This document shows positions 35,621-46,260 of a DNA stretch of 64,000 nucleotides, piece by piece (within the stretch, counting starts at the first letter, position 1; every line of letters begins with the position of its first letter). Source of the stretch: Callorhinus ursinus (Eukaryota; Chordata; Mammalia; Carnivora; Otariidae). The DNA lies in assembly GCF_003265705.1 (NCBI RefSeq), contig NW_020312968.1, forward strand, positions 9,671,434 through 9,735,433. The letters run 5' to 3'. The notes beneath the pieces were generated by a model that did not search any database, was not told the DNA's origin, and worked only from the letters and a program-made list of their open reading frames with translations. The translations under genes were made by a program, and so were the position numbers.

Positions 35621-35800
35621 CGAGGAGCCGGCCCAGAACGGACACGAGTTCTTCACCTGGGGGGAGCTGCTCAGCGACAGCGCCCCGAAGCTCAGCGCCA
35701 CCATGCAGCATCCCAGGATCAGCTGCAGCAGCCCGAGCGACAGCAACGGACGAGCGGGCAGCAGCGCCGAGCCTGGGGCGGCGGCGGCGGCGGCGGCGGC
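35621..35800 (-). CDS. ENTREP2: ENTREP2 (FAM189A1)-like membrane protein, exon 1, partial
   Basis: Read on the minus strand, this encodes an Ala-rich N-terminal segment, PGSALLPARP, then a hydrophobic transmembrane helix of about 25 residues (about 35672-35746; GLLQLILGCCMVALSFGAL) and an extracellular-type stretch SSSPQVKNSCPFWAGSS. The exon ends in phase 0 at 35621 before a consensus donor, GTGAGT. From memory this is the first transmembrane segment of the ENTREP/FAM189 family, four-TM proteins with PY motifs that recruit ITCH-type ubiquitin ligases in endosomal trafficking. I favour ENTREP2 over ENTREP1 (FAM189A2) because no second exon appears in the next 35 kb, which fits the very long ENTREP2 introns; the two paralogues cannot be separated safely here. 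The start codon is not visible: the frame stays open, without an ATG, through 35960 into the gap. The part upstream of 35800 may be corrupted by the inverted repeat. Confidence 0.75.
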
Positions 35801-35960
35801 CCGGCGGGAGGAGAGCGCGGGCGGCGCTGCCAGCACCCCCGCGGCGGCGGCGGTGGCGGCGCAGCGAGGCCGCACGGGGGGGGGCAGGGCGGCCCCGGGG
35901 CCCCGCCCCCCCAGCCGCCGCCGCCGCCGCCGCCGCCCCAGGCTCGGCGCTGCTGCCCGC
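35754..35960. repeat. Perfect 47-bp inverted repeat abutting the assembly gap
   Basis: The left arm (35754-35800) reads gcgggcagcagcgccgagcc, then tggg and a GGC array of 8 units. The right arm (35914-35960) is its exact reverse complement, with 8 GCC units. The arms are separated by 113 bp. The right arm ends at the last base before the N run. The left arm is coding (ALLPARP region of exon 1), so the right arm is an inverted copy of exon 1 sequence. It could be a fold-back assembly or sequencing artefact, or a real palindromic duplication. Confidence 0.95.
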
Positions 35961-36360
35961 NNNNNNNNNNNNNNNNNNNNNNNNNNNNNNNNNNNNNNNN
36001 NNNNNNNNNNNNNNNNNNNNNNNNNNNNNNNNNNNNNNNNNNNNNNNNNNNNNNNNNNNNNNNNNNNNNNNNNNNNNNNNNNNNNNNNNNNNNNNNNNNN
36101 NNNNNNNNNNNNNNNNNNNNNNNNNNNNNNNNNNNNNNNNNNNNNNNNNNNNNNNNNNNNNNNNNNNNNNNNNNNNNNNNNNNNNNNNNNNNNNNNNNNN
36201 NNNNNNNNNNNNNNNNNNNNNNNNNNNNNNNNNNNNNNNNNNNNNNNNNNNNNNNNNNNNNNNNNNNNNNNNNNNNNNNNNNNNNNNNNNNNNNNNNNNN
36301 NNNNNNNNNNNNNNNNNNNNNNNNNNNNNNNNNNNNNNNNNNNNNNNNNNNNNNNNNNNN
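35961..36360. other. Assembly gap, 400 N
   Basis: There are 400 consecutive undetermined bases. They follow the inverted-repeat arm and are followed by ten G residues (36361-36370). The true length is unknown. Confidence 1.
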
Positions 36361-36370
36361 GGGGGGGGGG

Positions 36371-37500
36371 TAGGGTGTGGCAAAGGTAACGCGGGGTCCG
36401 CCTCACCTTGCCTCTTGAGCTATATGAGGCATCACCTGGTGGAACGTAGAATCCCAGACTTATGAAGAAATATCCTAATAAAATCCTAACTTGGTTTTGG
36501 TCACTGATAAGACATACTTAGAGCTTAAAAACAAAAATGATTCGCCTTTGCCGAAAGATTTTCTCTAAGAGTATATGCCCTTCGCTCCGAAGATTCTTAT
36601 GTTTCGAAAGCGCTCTTATACGTGAACCCATTATAATGGTTTTTTTTCTTTTCCAGGTTCAGAAACAGGGCAGTGTCGCTTTGCAGCATGTCAGTCTCAA
36701 TATTAGGCAGTTCATTTTATCAGTAAGGTGGGGGTATTTAACCTCCTGCACAATAAACCCAGGGAAATGTGTATCTGTTTTTATGCTCTGCTTGCAAAAG
36801 CTGTATTTATTTTGGTCCTTACTTACTCCAACCCACAATGTGAGGCATTGCCAGTGGGCATGTGTGTTTACATATACACTTTTTGAATTATTAAAGTACC
36901 TGTGATTAATAGTCCCTAGGACTTCTTTTACAAAGTGCTGTTGGAAATAAACTTCAAACTCTGGAGAAACGGAGCTGTATTTTAAAATAAATGTTGAAAG
37001 CATGTTGTTTCGTGCACTTTAAAAACATCTTACAGCACATGTTCTTAAATTGCAGGTAATGTTAAAAGCTTCTTGTATGTTGAGCTTATACCTTTCATTT
37101 TATACACGAACCTAAAGGTATTTAATTTTTAAGATCTTCAGCACTGTGCAATATAAAACTTCTGACTGAGTCTTGAGAAATTCTTCCAGCTTAATGAATC
37201 TATTCCAGTGGTCAGTCCTTGACACCTGAAATGTACTATCAAAATGTATTCTTTGTGTCTGGGAATGTTGGTGCCAGAAGTTGGATATCCTCCCTCCCCT
37301 TGGATGGTTAATGACTGGAAAGGGAAGTTTCCAGGAGAGCTGATAACCATCTGTTTCTTGCTGCAGGTGCTCATTACATGGGTGAGGTTCATTTTGAGAA
37401 AATTCGTGCAGTTTCATTTTGCATACTTCTCTGTGTTTAATGCTTAAATACTTTAAAGTATTTCTAAGTACTTTACCCTTAAATTTTTAAAGTCTCTTTC
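36371..37500. other. Upstream flank of the CpG-island gene, unassigned
   Basis: The sequence turns AT-rich quickly. The stretch 36536-36640 retains several CpGs ('gattcgcctttgccgaaaga', 'cgaaagcgctcttatacgtg'), unusual against the background. A plus-strand acceptor-like 'ttttttcttttccag' occurs at 36642-36656. No gene model is supported. Confidence 0.4.
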
Positions 37501-37505
37501 CCTGT

Positions 37506-37930
37506 ACAGTAGTCCTCCCTTATCCACAGTTTGAGTTTCTGTGGTTTCAGTTACCCGCGGTCAACTGCTGTCCAGAAGCAGACAATCCTCCTGACATATC
37601 ATCAGAAGGTCAATAGAAGCCTAACACCAGGTCACGATGCTTACGTCATTCCCCTCACTTTGTCTCATCGTGTAGTCATTTTATCATTTCACATCGTCAC
37701 AAGAAGAACGGTGAGTACAGGACATAAGACATCTTAAAAGAGAGAGAGACCACATTTACGTAACTTTTACTACAGTATATTTCTATCATTGTTCTTTTGT
37801 AGTTGTGCCTAATATATAAGTAAAACTTTATCATAGGCCTGTATACAGGGTTTGGTACTATCTGTGGTTTCCAGTGTCTACTAGGGCAGATTGGAGCGTA
37901 TTTCCCACATATAAGGGGGCACGACCATAC
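37506..37930 (+). mobile_element. Tigger-like DNA transposon remnant (MER44/Tigger type)
   Basis: The start 'cagtagtcctcccttatcca' with 'tttcagttacccgcggtcaa' is a hallmark of Tigger-related elements. The interior has 'gtgcctaatatataagtaaa' and the end 'tttcccacatataagggggc', a partial inverted match to the start. There is no transposase ORF. Confidence 0.7.
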
Positions 37931-38239
37931 AGAAACAGATGAGAAGGCAGGTAATGAAAATCCCTACTTTCAAGCCACGAAACCTTTTCCAAAGCTGCTG
38001 ATTACAAGTTGTCGTACTATAGGTTTTCCTTTTTTTTGTTGTTGTTACTGGCCCCATCTACAGCTGTGAGCTTCTTTTTTTTTCTGCTTATCATAAACAC
38101 GAATCCAAGTAACATTGCCTCAACCTTTAAGATTATGCCAAATATACTGTTCAGTATTTGAATGTTGGACTTTGTAATCCAAGCTTGACTCTCTGCATCC
38201 CCCAACACTCGCTTACAGTTAGTCCTTAGTTACACCTGA

Positions 38240-38890
38240 TCAAGCTGAGCTGTATATAAATGGAATCTTAGAGGATGATTCAGAGCCATGGGTTTCAGGT
38301 TGGCTTAAAAGACATAAAAGTGAGAACTTTGGAACAGTCTGGCAATTCCTCCAAAAGTTAAACATAGAGTTATCACTTGACCCAGTAATTCCACTCGTGG
38401 GTATACACCCAAGAGAAATGAAAACAAAAGCTGATACACCAATAGCATGATTCACGTGTGCCAAAAAATAGAAACAACCCAACTGTGGACGAATGGATAA
38501 ACAAAATGCGGTAATCCATGCAATGGAATATTTTTGGCAATAAAAAGAATGAAGTACTGTACTTGCTATAACATGAAGAACCCTGGAAGTGTTATGCTAA
38601 ATAAAGGAAGCCAGTCACCAAAGGCCACATACTATATGATTCCATTTATACGCAATCCCCAGAATAGGCAAATCCATACAGACAGAAAGTAGATTAGTGG
38701 TTGGGGCCGGAGGGGGGGGGCGGGCAGAGGCTGACTGGGGGGGAGGGGGAGCAGTAAAGTGTATGGGTTACTTTTTGAGGTGATAAAATGTTCTAGAATG
38801 GATTGTGGTGATGATTGTACACCACTGTGAAGTTACTAAAAACCACTGCATTGTACACTTGAAATGTGTAAATTGTATCTCAATCAATCC
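38240..38890 (+). mobile_element. Ancient L1M 3' end
   Basis: 'aactttggaacagtctggca', 'gacccagtaattccactcgt', 'tactatatgattccatttat', a G-rich tract at 38708-38752 and 'gaaatgtgtaaattgtatct' are L1M 3' landmarks in order. Confidence 0.88.
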
Positions 38891-38894
38891 CTTC

Positions 38895-40340
38895 CCCGAA
38901 CCTCATTTTCCACTCCCTGCGCTCCAAGCCTTAATAAGGTGTTCAGGGGTTAAAGCTCTCTCCCCCGGGTTTCACTGGACACCTTTCCACAAACTGCTCA
39001 GCTCCTCCCGCCCTTCCTCCGAAGCCCCCCACCTGTCAGCTAATCGCAGGTGGCTACTCCCTGCTGGAGTGGGAGCTGCTGCAGAAACTCTTCAGAGAAT
39101 GTTCCCTGGCCACCTGCCTCCAGCTCCCGCCTTGTGCATTTTACAAAGAGAAGATCTTCTCTGAGTGAGGCACAGTGGACTCTAGAAGTCTTCATTTAAT
39201 ATGGTGGCCCTGGGGCAGCTTCGCAAAGTGTGGTCCACGGACACCAGCACCGTTTGGGGCAGCATGTCAAACTGCAAGCTCACGGGCTCCCCTAAACACC
39301 CGTGGAAGCCCGCACTCTGGATAAGAGGCCTGGGAACCTGCATTTTAACAAATTCACAACAGTATTGGTGGATAGTACTATTCAGACTCCAGAATCTTTA
39401 CGTGGGGATTTTTCTGTGAGAGGGGACTAGTTGGAAGGGGGAAGTCGAGGATTTGACTTGAAAACAAACGGAGATGTAAATGGGCTCAGGGGGAGGGGCT
39501 CCGCGGGTCCCCAGCCAGGGGGTTGGGTTGGGGGTTGCCCAGGGGACTCGTCTGCACAGGAAGGATGTAGACCATTGCAGTCTAAGGGGAAGGGCAGACA
39601 TCCTGGGTTCCAGCCGTCCTCCACTCTGTGATCTTGAGCCAGTTCCAAGCTTCTCGAGCTCTCCATTGCTTCATCTGTCAAGTGCGAGTTCGTGATGCTT
39701 CATCAGCCTGAGGCTGGGCCATGTGATGGGCTGGAGTCCCTGAGTGAGGCCTGCGATTTTGAAGTTTAGACATTCTATGACCGGGATTTCTCAGCTGACC
39801 ATCAAAAGAGCAGGGGCCAAGAAAAGCAGATGAACTGGGGTGTGGAATGGTTAAACTTGCAGGCCCAAAATACCCAGGACAAAACCGGAGATTCATTCTA
39901 AACTTTAAGGCCCTGCATTCCGTGGTCTCCTATCTTTCCATGAGGTACAGTGTTGCATGAGGAGTGGCCTCAATTATAACCGTTCCCTTTGCAGAGAAAG
40001 GGCTGCAGAACTTTTTTTTTTTTTTTTTAATTAAGAGGGTGAAACTAGAAGAAAGAAAGCAGCGCTGAGCAGACCTGGGCAGACTGGGCACTCCATTTTT
40101 CTGAAATGATGGTGAGGATTCCTAATGCCACTGGCCTCAAGACAGATTTATTTGTTAAACCAAAGACCTGCAGCAATACTTCCCTCATTGTTGAAATGAA
40201 ACACTGAAAGCTTCCTCTAATGCAAATCCCACAAAAGACAATCCAAGTCAACTGCCCTAAAGATTATGGCTTATAAACTTCTAGAGACGATAAGCTACAC
40301 ATACATATGTAATAAAGTGTGTCTTGTAAGAGTGTGGGAG
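38895..40340. other. Unassigned, with a MIR relic
   Basis: About 39600-39695 ('gggttccagccgtcctccac', 'gtgatcttgagccagttcca', 'ccattgcttcatctgtcaag') is a plus-strand MIR. A T-run lies at 40012-40028. Overlapping opposite-strand frames around 39400-39700 are not supported as genes. Confidence 0.5.

Positions 40341-40343
<3 letters not shown>

Positions 40344-40381
<38 letters not shown>
40344..40381. repeat. (GT)n microsatellite followed by a GA-rich tract
   Basis: About 19 GT units are followed by 'agagagagagaaagagagag' (40383-40402). Confidence 0.95.
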
Positions 40382-40383
<2 letters not shown>

Positions 40384-40404
40384 GAGAGAGAGAAAGAGAG
40401 AGAC

Positions 40405-42260
40405 ACCTCATAATAGCAAAGCTTTCTGCAGGTTCAAATTTCAGTAGAAGTCAAAACAGCAATTCATCTTTGAGCAGAGATGACTCCTCTGTTCTGGGGA
40501 AATCTCTTGAACAGGCCTTTTGGTTATGCAGATGTGAAGCCTAGACCACTCTGAAACAAAGATATTTAGGGAAGAGCTGTGTAATAACGGGCACGAGAGG
40601 CTGCCTTTGCCTGGTGGAAGCCGCGCTGCACAGCCTCCTCCACTAAGGGGCCCTTGGTCTGGGTGCTTCTCAGAACTCACCAGAGGGACTTTAAAAATAT
40701 ATACAATTTCTAAGCCTCAGCTGCAGAGATACTGATCCGTGAGGTCTGCAGAGGGGTGAGGCCCATGCAGATATATTTAGTAAAAGCTCCCCAGGGCTGT
40801 TTCAGAGACCAGTATACCTTTGTGACTGTGTGTGTGTGTGTGTGTGCATTTTCTTCTTTCCAGCAAACATTCATGGAAGAGAGCATCTCAGACCCCCAAA
40901 GATTGAGAGAGGATGGGCTTTACTGCCCGACAAGCTGCAGGAGAGACAAGAGGGACTTGGCCTGGGCTTAGTGGAGCCCATGTAGATGAAGCTGTGCATG
41001 CCCCCCTCTATTGGGTGTTCCCGGACTGACAAACCCTAACTGTGGGAAAGGTAGAAAGTCACTGGATTTGACATATCTTAGCCATTGACCTACTGCAGAC
41101 CACAGAGTCAACCAGGGAGAAAGAGGTGGGGTATCTCCAAAAAGAGAGGGGAGGACTGCTGTCAGCCATCCAGTGGGAGGTCATTCCTGGGGCAGGAAAT
41201 GAGACCTGAGGAAACTGAGGGCTTATGGTGCCAGAAGAAGAACACCACATTGCTAGACAGTCTGCCATGACCGGGCTTTGCACACATTATTTCTAACCCC
41301 TACCGAGTATGTCAGGTTGATCCTTGGCTTAACTGGGCCGGAAAGAAGGAGAAAAGAAAGGACAATTATTCATCTTGGTGCCTCTTGCACTCATAGTCCC
41401 TATTTGCCACAGTTTCAATAGTCCTTAAGGATAGCAGGAAATAAAGTTTCTCTCCATGAAGTGTTATGATACTAAATCACTCTCCCAGCTCTTCTGAGGC
41501 AGGGAACAGCCACCTTGGGCAGCAGATGTGAGTTTGGTGTGTTCGAAAGTTCTATGCATGCTTACCTGTGCATCTTGTTCTGACTTAACAAATCGGCGTC
41601 CTGACATATCAGTCTTTTGTGCCAAACTCATTTTTACTTTTGGGCTTTCAAATGTGCTGTTTCCTCTACCAAAAACACTGTTCTGTGCCTACCCCTTGGT
41701 CCCCAACTTATATTCACACGCATTTCCCTGGGACACTCCTACAAATCCCTAGAGTATAGGTTGGAGCTCCTTTGCTCCAGAAGGTCATCCTCAACAACCC
41801 CATGAACCGCCCCACAGACCTAGGTGAGGTGAGCCTGCTTTGTGCCTCATATCACCCTCCACTTCCCATCATAGTTATCGCCACACCATATTGTGATCAT
41901 CTGCTTTCTTGTTTCGATTGTTGTCTAGACTCCCCACATGAGAGACACTCAAATTTTTGTGGCATGGTCAAGACAAAATCTTTTTGAAACACTGGAAGTC
42001 CTTGTTCCTGTTTGGCCCTAGGAGCAAATGCTGATGAGAACATATAATTCGGTCTGCCAAATGAGGAGCAGCCATGGGTGCCCTCCTCACCACCTCTCAA
42101 AACTAAGTCCACCCAGACTATCTCCAAAGCAGTAGGTTTGGCTATGAAAGAGTTGGCTGTGTATTCATTCACATTCTTTCCCTCAAAGCTCAACAGCCCA
42201 ATATAGACCAGCTTGAATAGAAAGAAGTACATATTGCCCACCAGAGACAAGAAACAGTGA
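40405..42260. other. Unassigned, with L2-like pieces
   Basis: A short (TG)n lies at about 40828-40846. About 41640-41990 ('tgtgctgtttcctctaccaa', 'ctcctttgctccagaaggtc') is L2-like. No gene is supported. Confidence 0.45.
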
Positions 42261-42266
42261 TGCGTT

Positions 42267-42456
42267 GGGGCACCTGGGTGGCTCAGTCGGTTAAATGTCA
42301 GACTCTTGATTTCGGCTCAGGTCATGATTTCAGGGTTGTGAGATCGAGGCCCACATCAGGCTCCAAGCTCAGCATGGAGTTGGCTTGTCCCTCTCCCTCC
42401 TCCCACTTGCGATCTTTCTTTTAAATAAATAAATATCTTTTTTTTTAAAAAGAAAA
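42267..42456 (+). mobile_element. CAN-SINE, older subtype
   Basis: It has the head ggggcacctgggtggctcag, the variant 'gtcagactcttgatttcggc', and an AAATAAATAAATATC tail with a T/A-rich end. Confidence 0.93.
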
Positions 42457-42459
42457 GAA

Positions 42460-43030
42460 AAAAGGATCATGATTAGTGCAGTGTGGCTTATTTGTCCATT
42501 CTTCAGCCAATCCCTGAAGCCAGGGCAACTGAGTACTACAGTTGGTCATCCTGGCTCACATTCCTACTCTGTGTTTAAGAAGTAGGGTCTGCACTGGAAA
42601 TGAAGAAAGGAGAATGGAATGTGTTGGACAAACAAAAAACAAATAGCCTCCATATGGCTATACCAAACCTTGGCACATCCCATCTGTCTGTCACTTTGGT
42701 TTACTATCAGTCCTTCCTGCAGCAAAACCTTCACACCACCCTCTTGAGAGCCATTACCCTGGTCACAGGAGCGTCTAGTACCTCCTGACTCCCAAGAATA
42801 AACCAGCATGCTATAATCACTGGACCCTTTCATGGCACTCTAGACTTGAATTTGGAGAAGGTGGGTCCCAAATGAAAGGAAAAATAAGATACTTGATACT
42901 ACCTACATTCACTACTTAATGTTAGAATAATGTCGTGAGTCAGAGAGCACACGGTTTCAGCATGGAGCTCCATATCTAAACACCATCAGCTAAGTGAAAA
43001 AAGGCAGTTCAACAGGAGAAAGTTGTGTTA
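42460..43030. other. Unassigned non-coding sequence
   Basis: I see no supported gene or repeat. Confidence 0.45.
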
Positions 43031-43032
43031 GG

Positions 43033-43540
43033 TATTATGCTGAGTGAAATAAGTCAATCAGAGAAAGACATATATGACCTCACTGATATGAGGAATTCTT
43101 AATCTCAGGAAACAAACTGAAGGTTGCTGGAGTGGTGGGGGGTGGGAGGGATGGGGTGGCTGGGTGATAGACATTGGAGAGGGTATGTGCTATGGTGAGC
43201 GCTGCGAACTGTGTAAGACTGTTGAATCACAGGCCTGTACCTCTGAAACAAATAATACATTATATGTTTAAAAAAAGAAGAAGATAGCAGGAAGGGAAAA
43301 ATGAAGGGGGGAAATCGGAGGGCGAGATGAACCGTGAGAGACTATGGATTCTGAGAAACAAACTGAGGGTTCTAGAGGGGAGGGGGTTGGGGGAGCTGGG
43401 TTAGCCCAGTGATGGGTATTAAAGAGGGCACGTTCTGCATGGAGCACTGGGTGTTACATGCAAACAACGAATCATGGAACACTACATCAAAAACTAATGA
43501 TGTATGGTGATTAACATAATACAATAAAATTTTTAAAAAT
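43033..43540 (+). mobile_element. 5'-truncated young L1 (3'UTR, both units)
   Basis: It begins at the very end of ORF2 ('tattatgctgagtgaaataa') and contains the dimeric 3'UTR (first unit about 43107-43265, second about 43285-43520) and an AATAAA end. A clear TSD was not found. Confidence 0.92.
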
Positions 43541-43869
43541 CTACTTGTATATCGAAAAGTATTTTTCAAAAAAAATAAGGAAAAGAAACAAGTCAAATGT
43601 GTGGTTTTAGGAGCACTGCCTTTTAGAATCATAGAGGATTACATCTCAAGGACACTTGAGTCATTCTTTAGGGCAGTGATTCTCCATTTGGAGGTCAAGA
43701 ACCATTTGGATACCATGCCTTATCTGAAGACTGAAAAAAATAATATCTCATGTGGATATTTTTCCAAATGCACAGAGGTATGTTCACAATTGATAAAGAA
43801 GCATTTAAAAGCCTTACTGACTTCATCTAGAATTAACAGATACTAAAATAGAGCTACTGTCATATAATT

Positions 43870-44480
43870 GTCAGAGAAATATTTGAACTTTAAAAAAGCT
43901 CAGACAATTCGATTCCTCAGTATAAACCCAAGGAAAATGAGTGTTTATGTCCAACAAAAGACATGCATAAGAATGTTCGTAGCAGCTTGTTCATAAGAGC
44001 TCCAAACTGGCAATAATCCAAGTGGCCATCAACAGGAGAAAGAAAAAATAAAATGTTATATTCATGTAATGGAACACTGCCCTACAATGAAAAAAAAACA
44101 ACTCTTGCTACTCTCAACAACGTGGATAATCTCAAAGACATAACTTTGAGTAAAAGAAGATAGGCATAAAAAAGTTCATCCTATATGATACCATCTGTAT
44201 GAAGTTTAAGAACAGTTGTATGTATGCTGGTAGAGGTTAGATGGTTGTCTTTGGCAGTGATTACCCAGGGGGAGACACATCATAAAAAACCTTCAGAGAC
44301 ACTGGAATGTTCTACATCTTGATCTGGATGATGAAGTCTCACATGTATACGTATGCCAAAATTCATCAAGCAGTGCACTTAAGATTTGTATACATTTCTG
44401 TATTGAGTTATAATAACCACAGCAAAAAAGTCAGGGTACATGAAAAAAATTGGGAACTCACTTATTTTAAAACTAAAAAT
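43870..44480 (+). mobile_element. Ancient L1M fragment
   Basis: 'cagacaattcgattcctcag', 'gttcgtagcagcttgttcat', 'atggaacactgccctacaat' and 'tcctatatgataccatctgt' are diverged L1 landmarks. Confidence 0.8.
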
Positions 44481-44819
44481 TAAATTTAAATTACAATTTT
44501 AAAAAACAATGATCCAATCTTCCAGGAGGGTTTGACCAATGATTGGACATTCAGTAGGAGAACAAAGATTGTCCCTGAGGTCTTCTGATCTCCAGGTCAG
44601 AGCTGTTTGTGTTACGCTACATTGAGTTTCTTGGTCCCTGTTGTGTCTGTGAAGGGCACAAGTTCCAACCTAGGCAGCATGGTGACTTCTAGGTTCTTAT
44701 AGTCACCCTTGTACCTTGACACCGTATGGCATAAAGACCCTTGAGAGACCCCTGATGACTTTAGAGACAGTGTGGTTTGATAAAGGAGCTCTGATGGTGA
44801 ATCCAGACACCCTGATCAT

Positions 44820-45180
44820 AGTGGCCTCCTTGTTGCACCAGGGCCTTTGCACCTGCTGTTCCCTCTATCTGGAATGTTCTTCCCTCAGATATGTCTTGCC
44901 CCCTCATTTCATTTACTTCTTAGACAAACAATCCCTGACCTCCTTATCAAATGTGATACTTCCCCTCCTCCTTCATTCCCTATTCCCACAGTTTGGATTT
45001 CTTCCTAGTACTTATCACTGTCTGATATTATGTTGGTTTTTTTGTATGCATGGCCATATGACAAATGTAAGCTCCACAAAGGCAGGGACTTTGTGTTGAA
45101 TAAGCCTACATTTTCATCTCCTAGAACAGTGCCTGGTAAATAGGAATCAATAAGCTTTTATTAAATGAATGGATAAAGGT
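44820..45180 (+). repeat. L2 LINE relic
   Basis: 'cagggcctttgcacctgctg', 'tctatctggaatgttcttcc' and 'aacagtgcctggtaaatagg' are well-known L2 3' landmarks. The plus frame at 44716-45099 overlaps it and is not a gene. Confidence 0.85.
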
Positions 45181-45184
45181 CTTT

Positions 45185-45265
45185 GCTTTTTCTCTCACTT
45201 GCTCTGTGATCTTAGACAAGTCACATCACCTCAAAGGGCTTCAGTCTTTTCCATGAACAGAGGTA
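45185..45265 (+). repeat. MIR relic
   Basis: 'gctctgtgatcttagacaag' and 'tcacctcaaagggcttcagt' fit the MIR core. Confidence 0.7.
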
Positions 45266-45417
45266 GGGTGGGAATGGGCAGGGCAGGATTTAGACTAGGT
45301 GATGTGCATGGTTCTTTCTAGTTCTAACAATTCTAAATGCTCTCTTCTCAAGGTGCCTTGGTCTCTTTTGAATAGTGATATTCTGATTATGAATCATCTC
45401 AGTGGGAAAGGACAAAG

Positions 45418-45421
<4 letters not shown>

Positions 45422-45464
<43 letters not shown>
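45422..45464. repeat. (TG)n microsatellite
   Basis: A perfect dinucleotide run of 43 bases, the longest in the window. Confidence 0.97.
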
Positions 45465-45466
<2 letters not shown>

Positions 45467-46060
45467 GTAAATGAAGCTGAAAGAGAACCCAGGGCCCTGA
45501 AGCCCTGGTGTCAGGCTACCTGCCACCGGAATATCCGGTGTCCCACTCAGTGTAGCTACATGATCTGTCAGCCTCTGAAGTTAGCCCCAGAGAGCAGGAG
45601 CAATGCCCCTCTTCAGCCGAGGGTATGACTAGGGTACACTTGGCCAGACTCGGCCGAGGAGACTCACATATCTAACAACCAAACCATCTTTGCTGGAATT
45701 GAGTGGATGAATGGAAACCCAAGGCACAGGTGGGGGCAGGGGTGGGGAGTGGGGAGCAGTGGTTTTCAGTGTTCTTGGAAGTGTGGATGGATACAGTCTG
45801 GTGAAAACCTCTGAGGCCCCTAGAGACCACCAGCCATGGACCTTATAAACAGAGACCCTAATGGCAACATGAAGTGGAGGGGCAGACGCTGAGAAACACT
45901 GAGTACACTTAACCAGAGTTGAATCTGAAACAGCTCCAGAAAGTGTTGGGCTGTGGAGCAACTATGCAGGACATGAAGAATCAGAGAGAGTGAGAAGACC
46001 GATCAGAGGTCTCCCATTTGTGTAAATCTTTCCATATCATACACCAAAAGCCATGCAGGC
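45465..46060. other. Unassigned non-coding sequence
   Basis: I see no supported gene. The minus frame at 45629-45961 has no recognisable motif. Confidence 0.45.
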
Positions 46061-46064
46061 AGTT

Positions 46065-46210
46065 AATTCTTCCTCACCGATAGATGAAGAACTTCAGGCT
46101 CAGAGACAGAGAGTGACTTCTTTAAAGTCAAACCACAAGTCTTCTGACTTCTAATCCAGTTTCTTCCCGGTATACCATAGCAATATTCTGTGCACAACAT
46201 TCCTCGGGAC
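46065..46210 (-). repeat. MIR relic, minus strand
   Basis: 'gatagatgaagaacttcagg', 'agtgacttctttaaagtcaa' and 'ccacaagtcttctgacttct' fit reverse-complement MIR. Confidence 0.7.
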
Positions 46211-46260
46211 TCAGGAAAGTGTGGCAGAGGGCTCTCGAGTGACTGGATTAAATGAAATAT

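Larger units (their letters stand above)
35480..36420. promoter_or_regulatory. CpG island with first exon, interrupted by an assembly gap
   Basis: The stretch is extremely GC- and CpG-rich (GGC/GCC arrays, CGCG clusters), unlike the AT-rich flanks. It contains the minus-strand exon 1 at 35621 onward and a 400-N gap. This is the expected form of a housekeeping/neuronal-type CpG promoter. The transcription start is probably inside the gap or on its right side. No TATA box can be assigned. A strong G-run (35876-35884) and neighbouring G/C-runs could form G-quadruplexes. Confidence 0.85.

Noticed and set aside
35344..36465. Long plus-strand open frames through the CpG island and gap
   Set aside because: They run through N bases and GC-rich DNA where stops are rare. 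The real coding strand is minus, supported by family similarity and a splice donor.
44716..45099. 127-codon plus-strand open frame
   Set aside because: It overlaps a clear L2 LINE relic; the frame is fortuitous.
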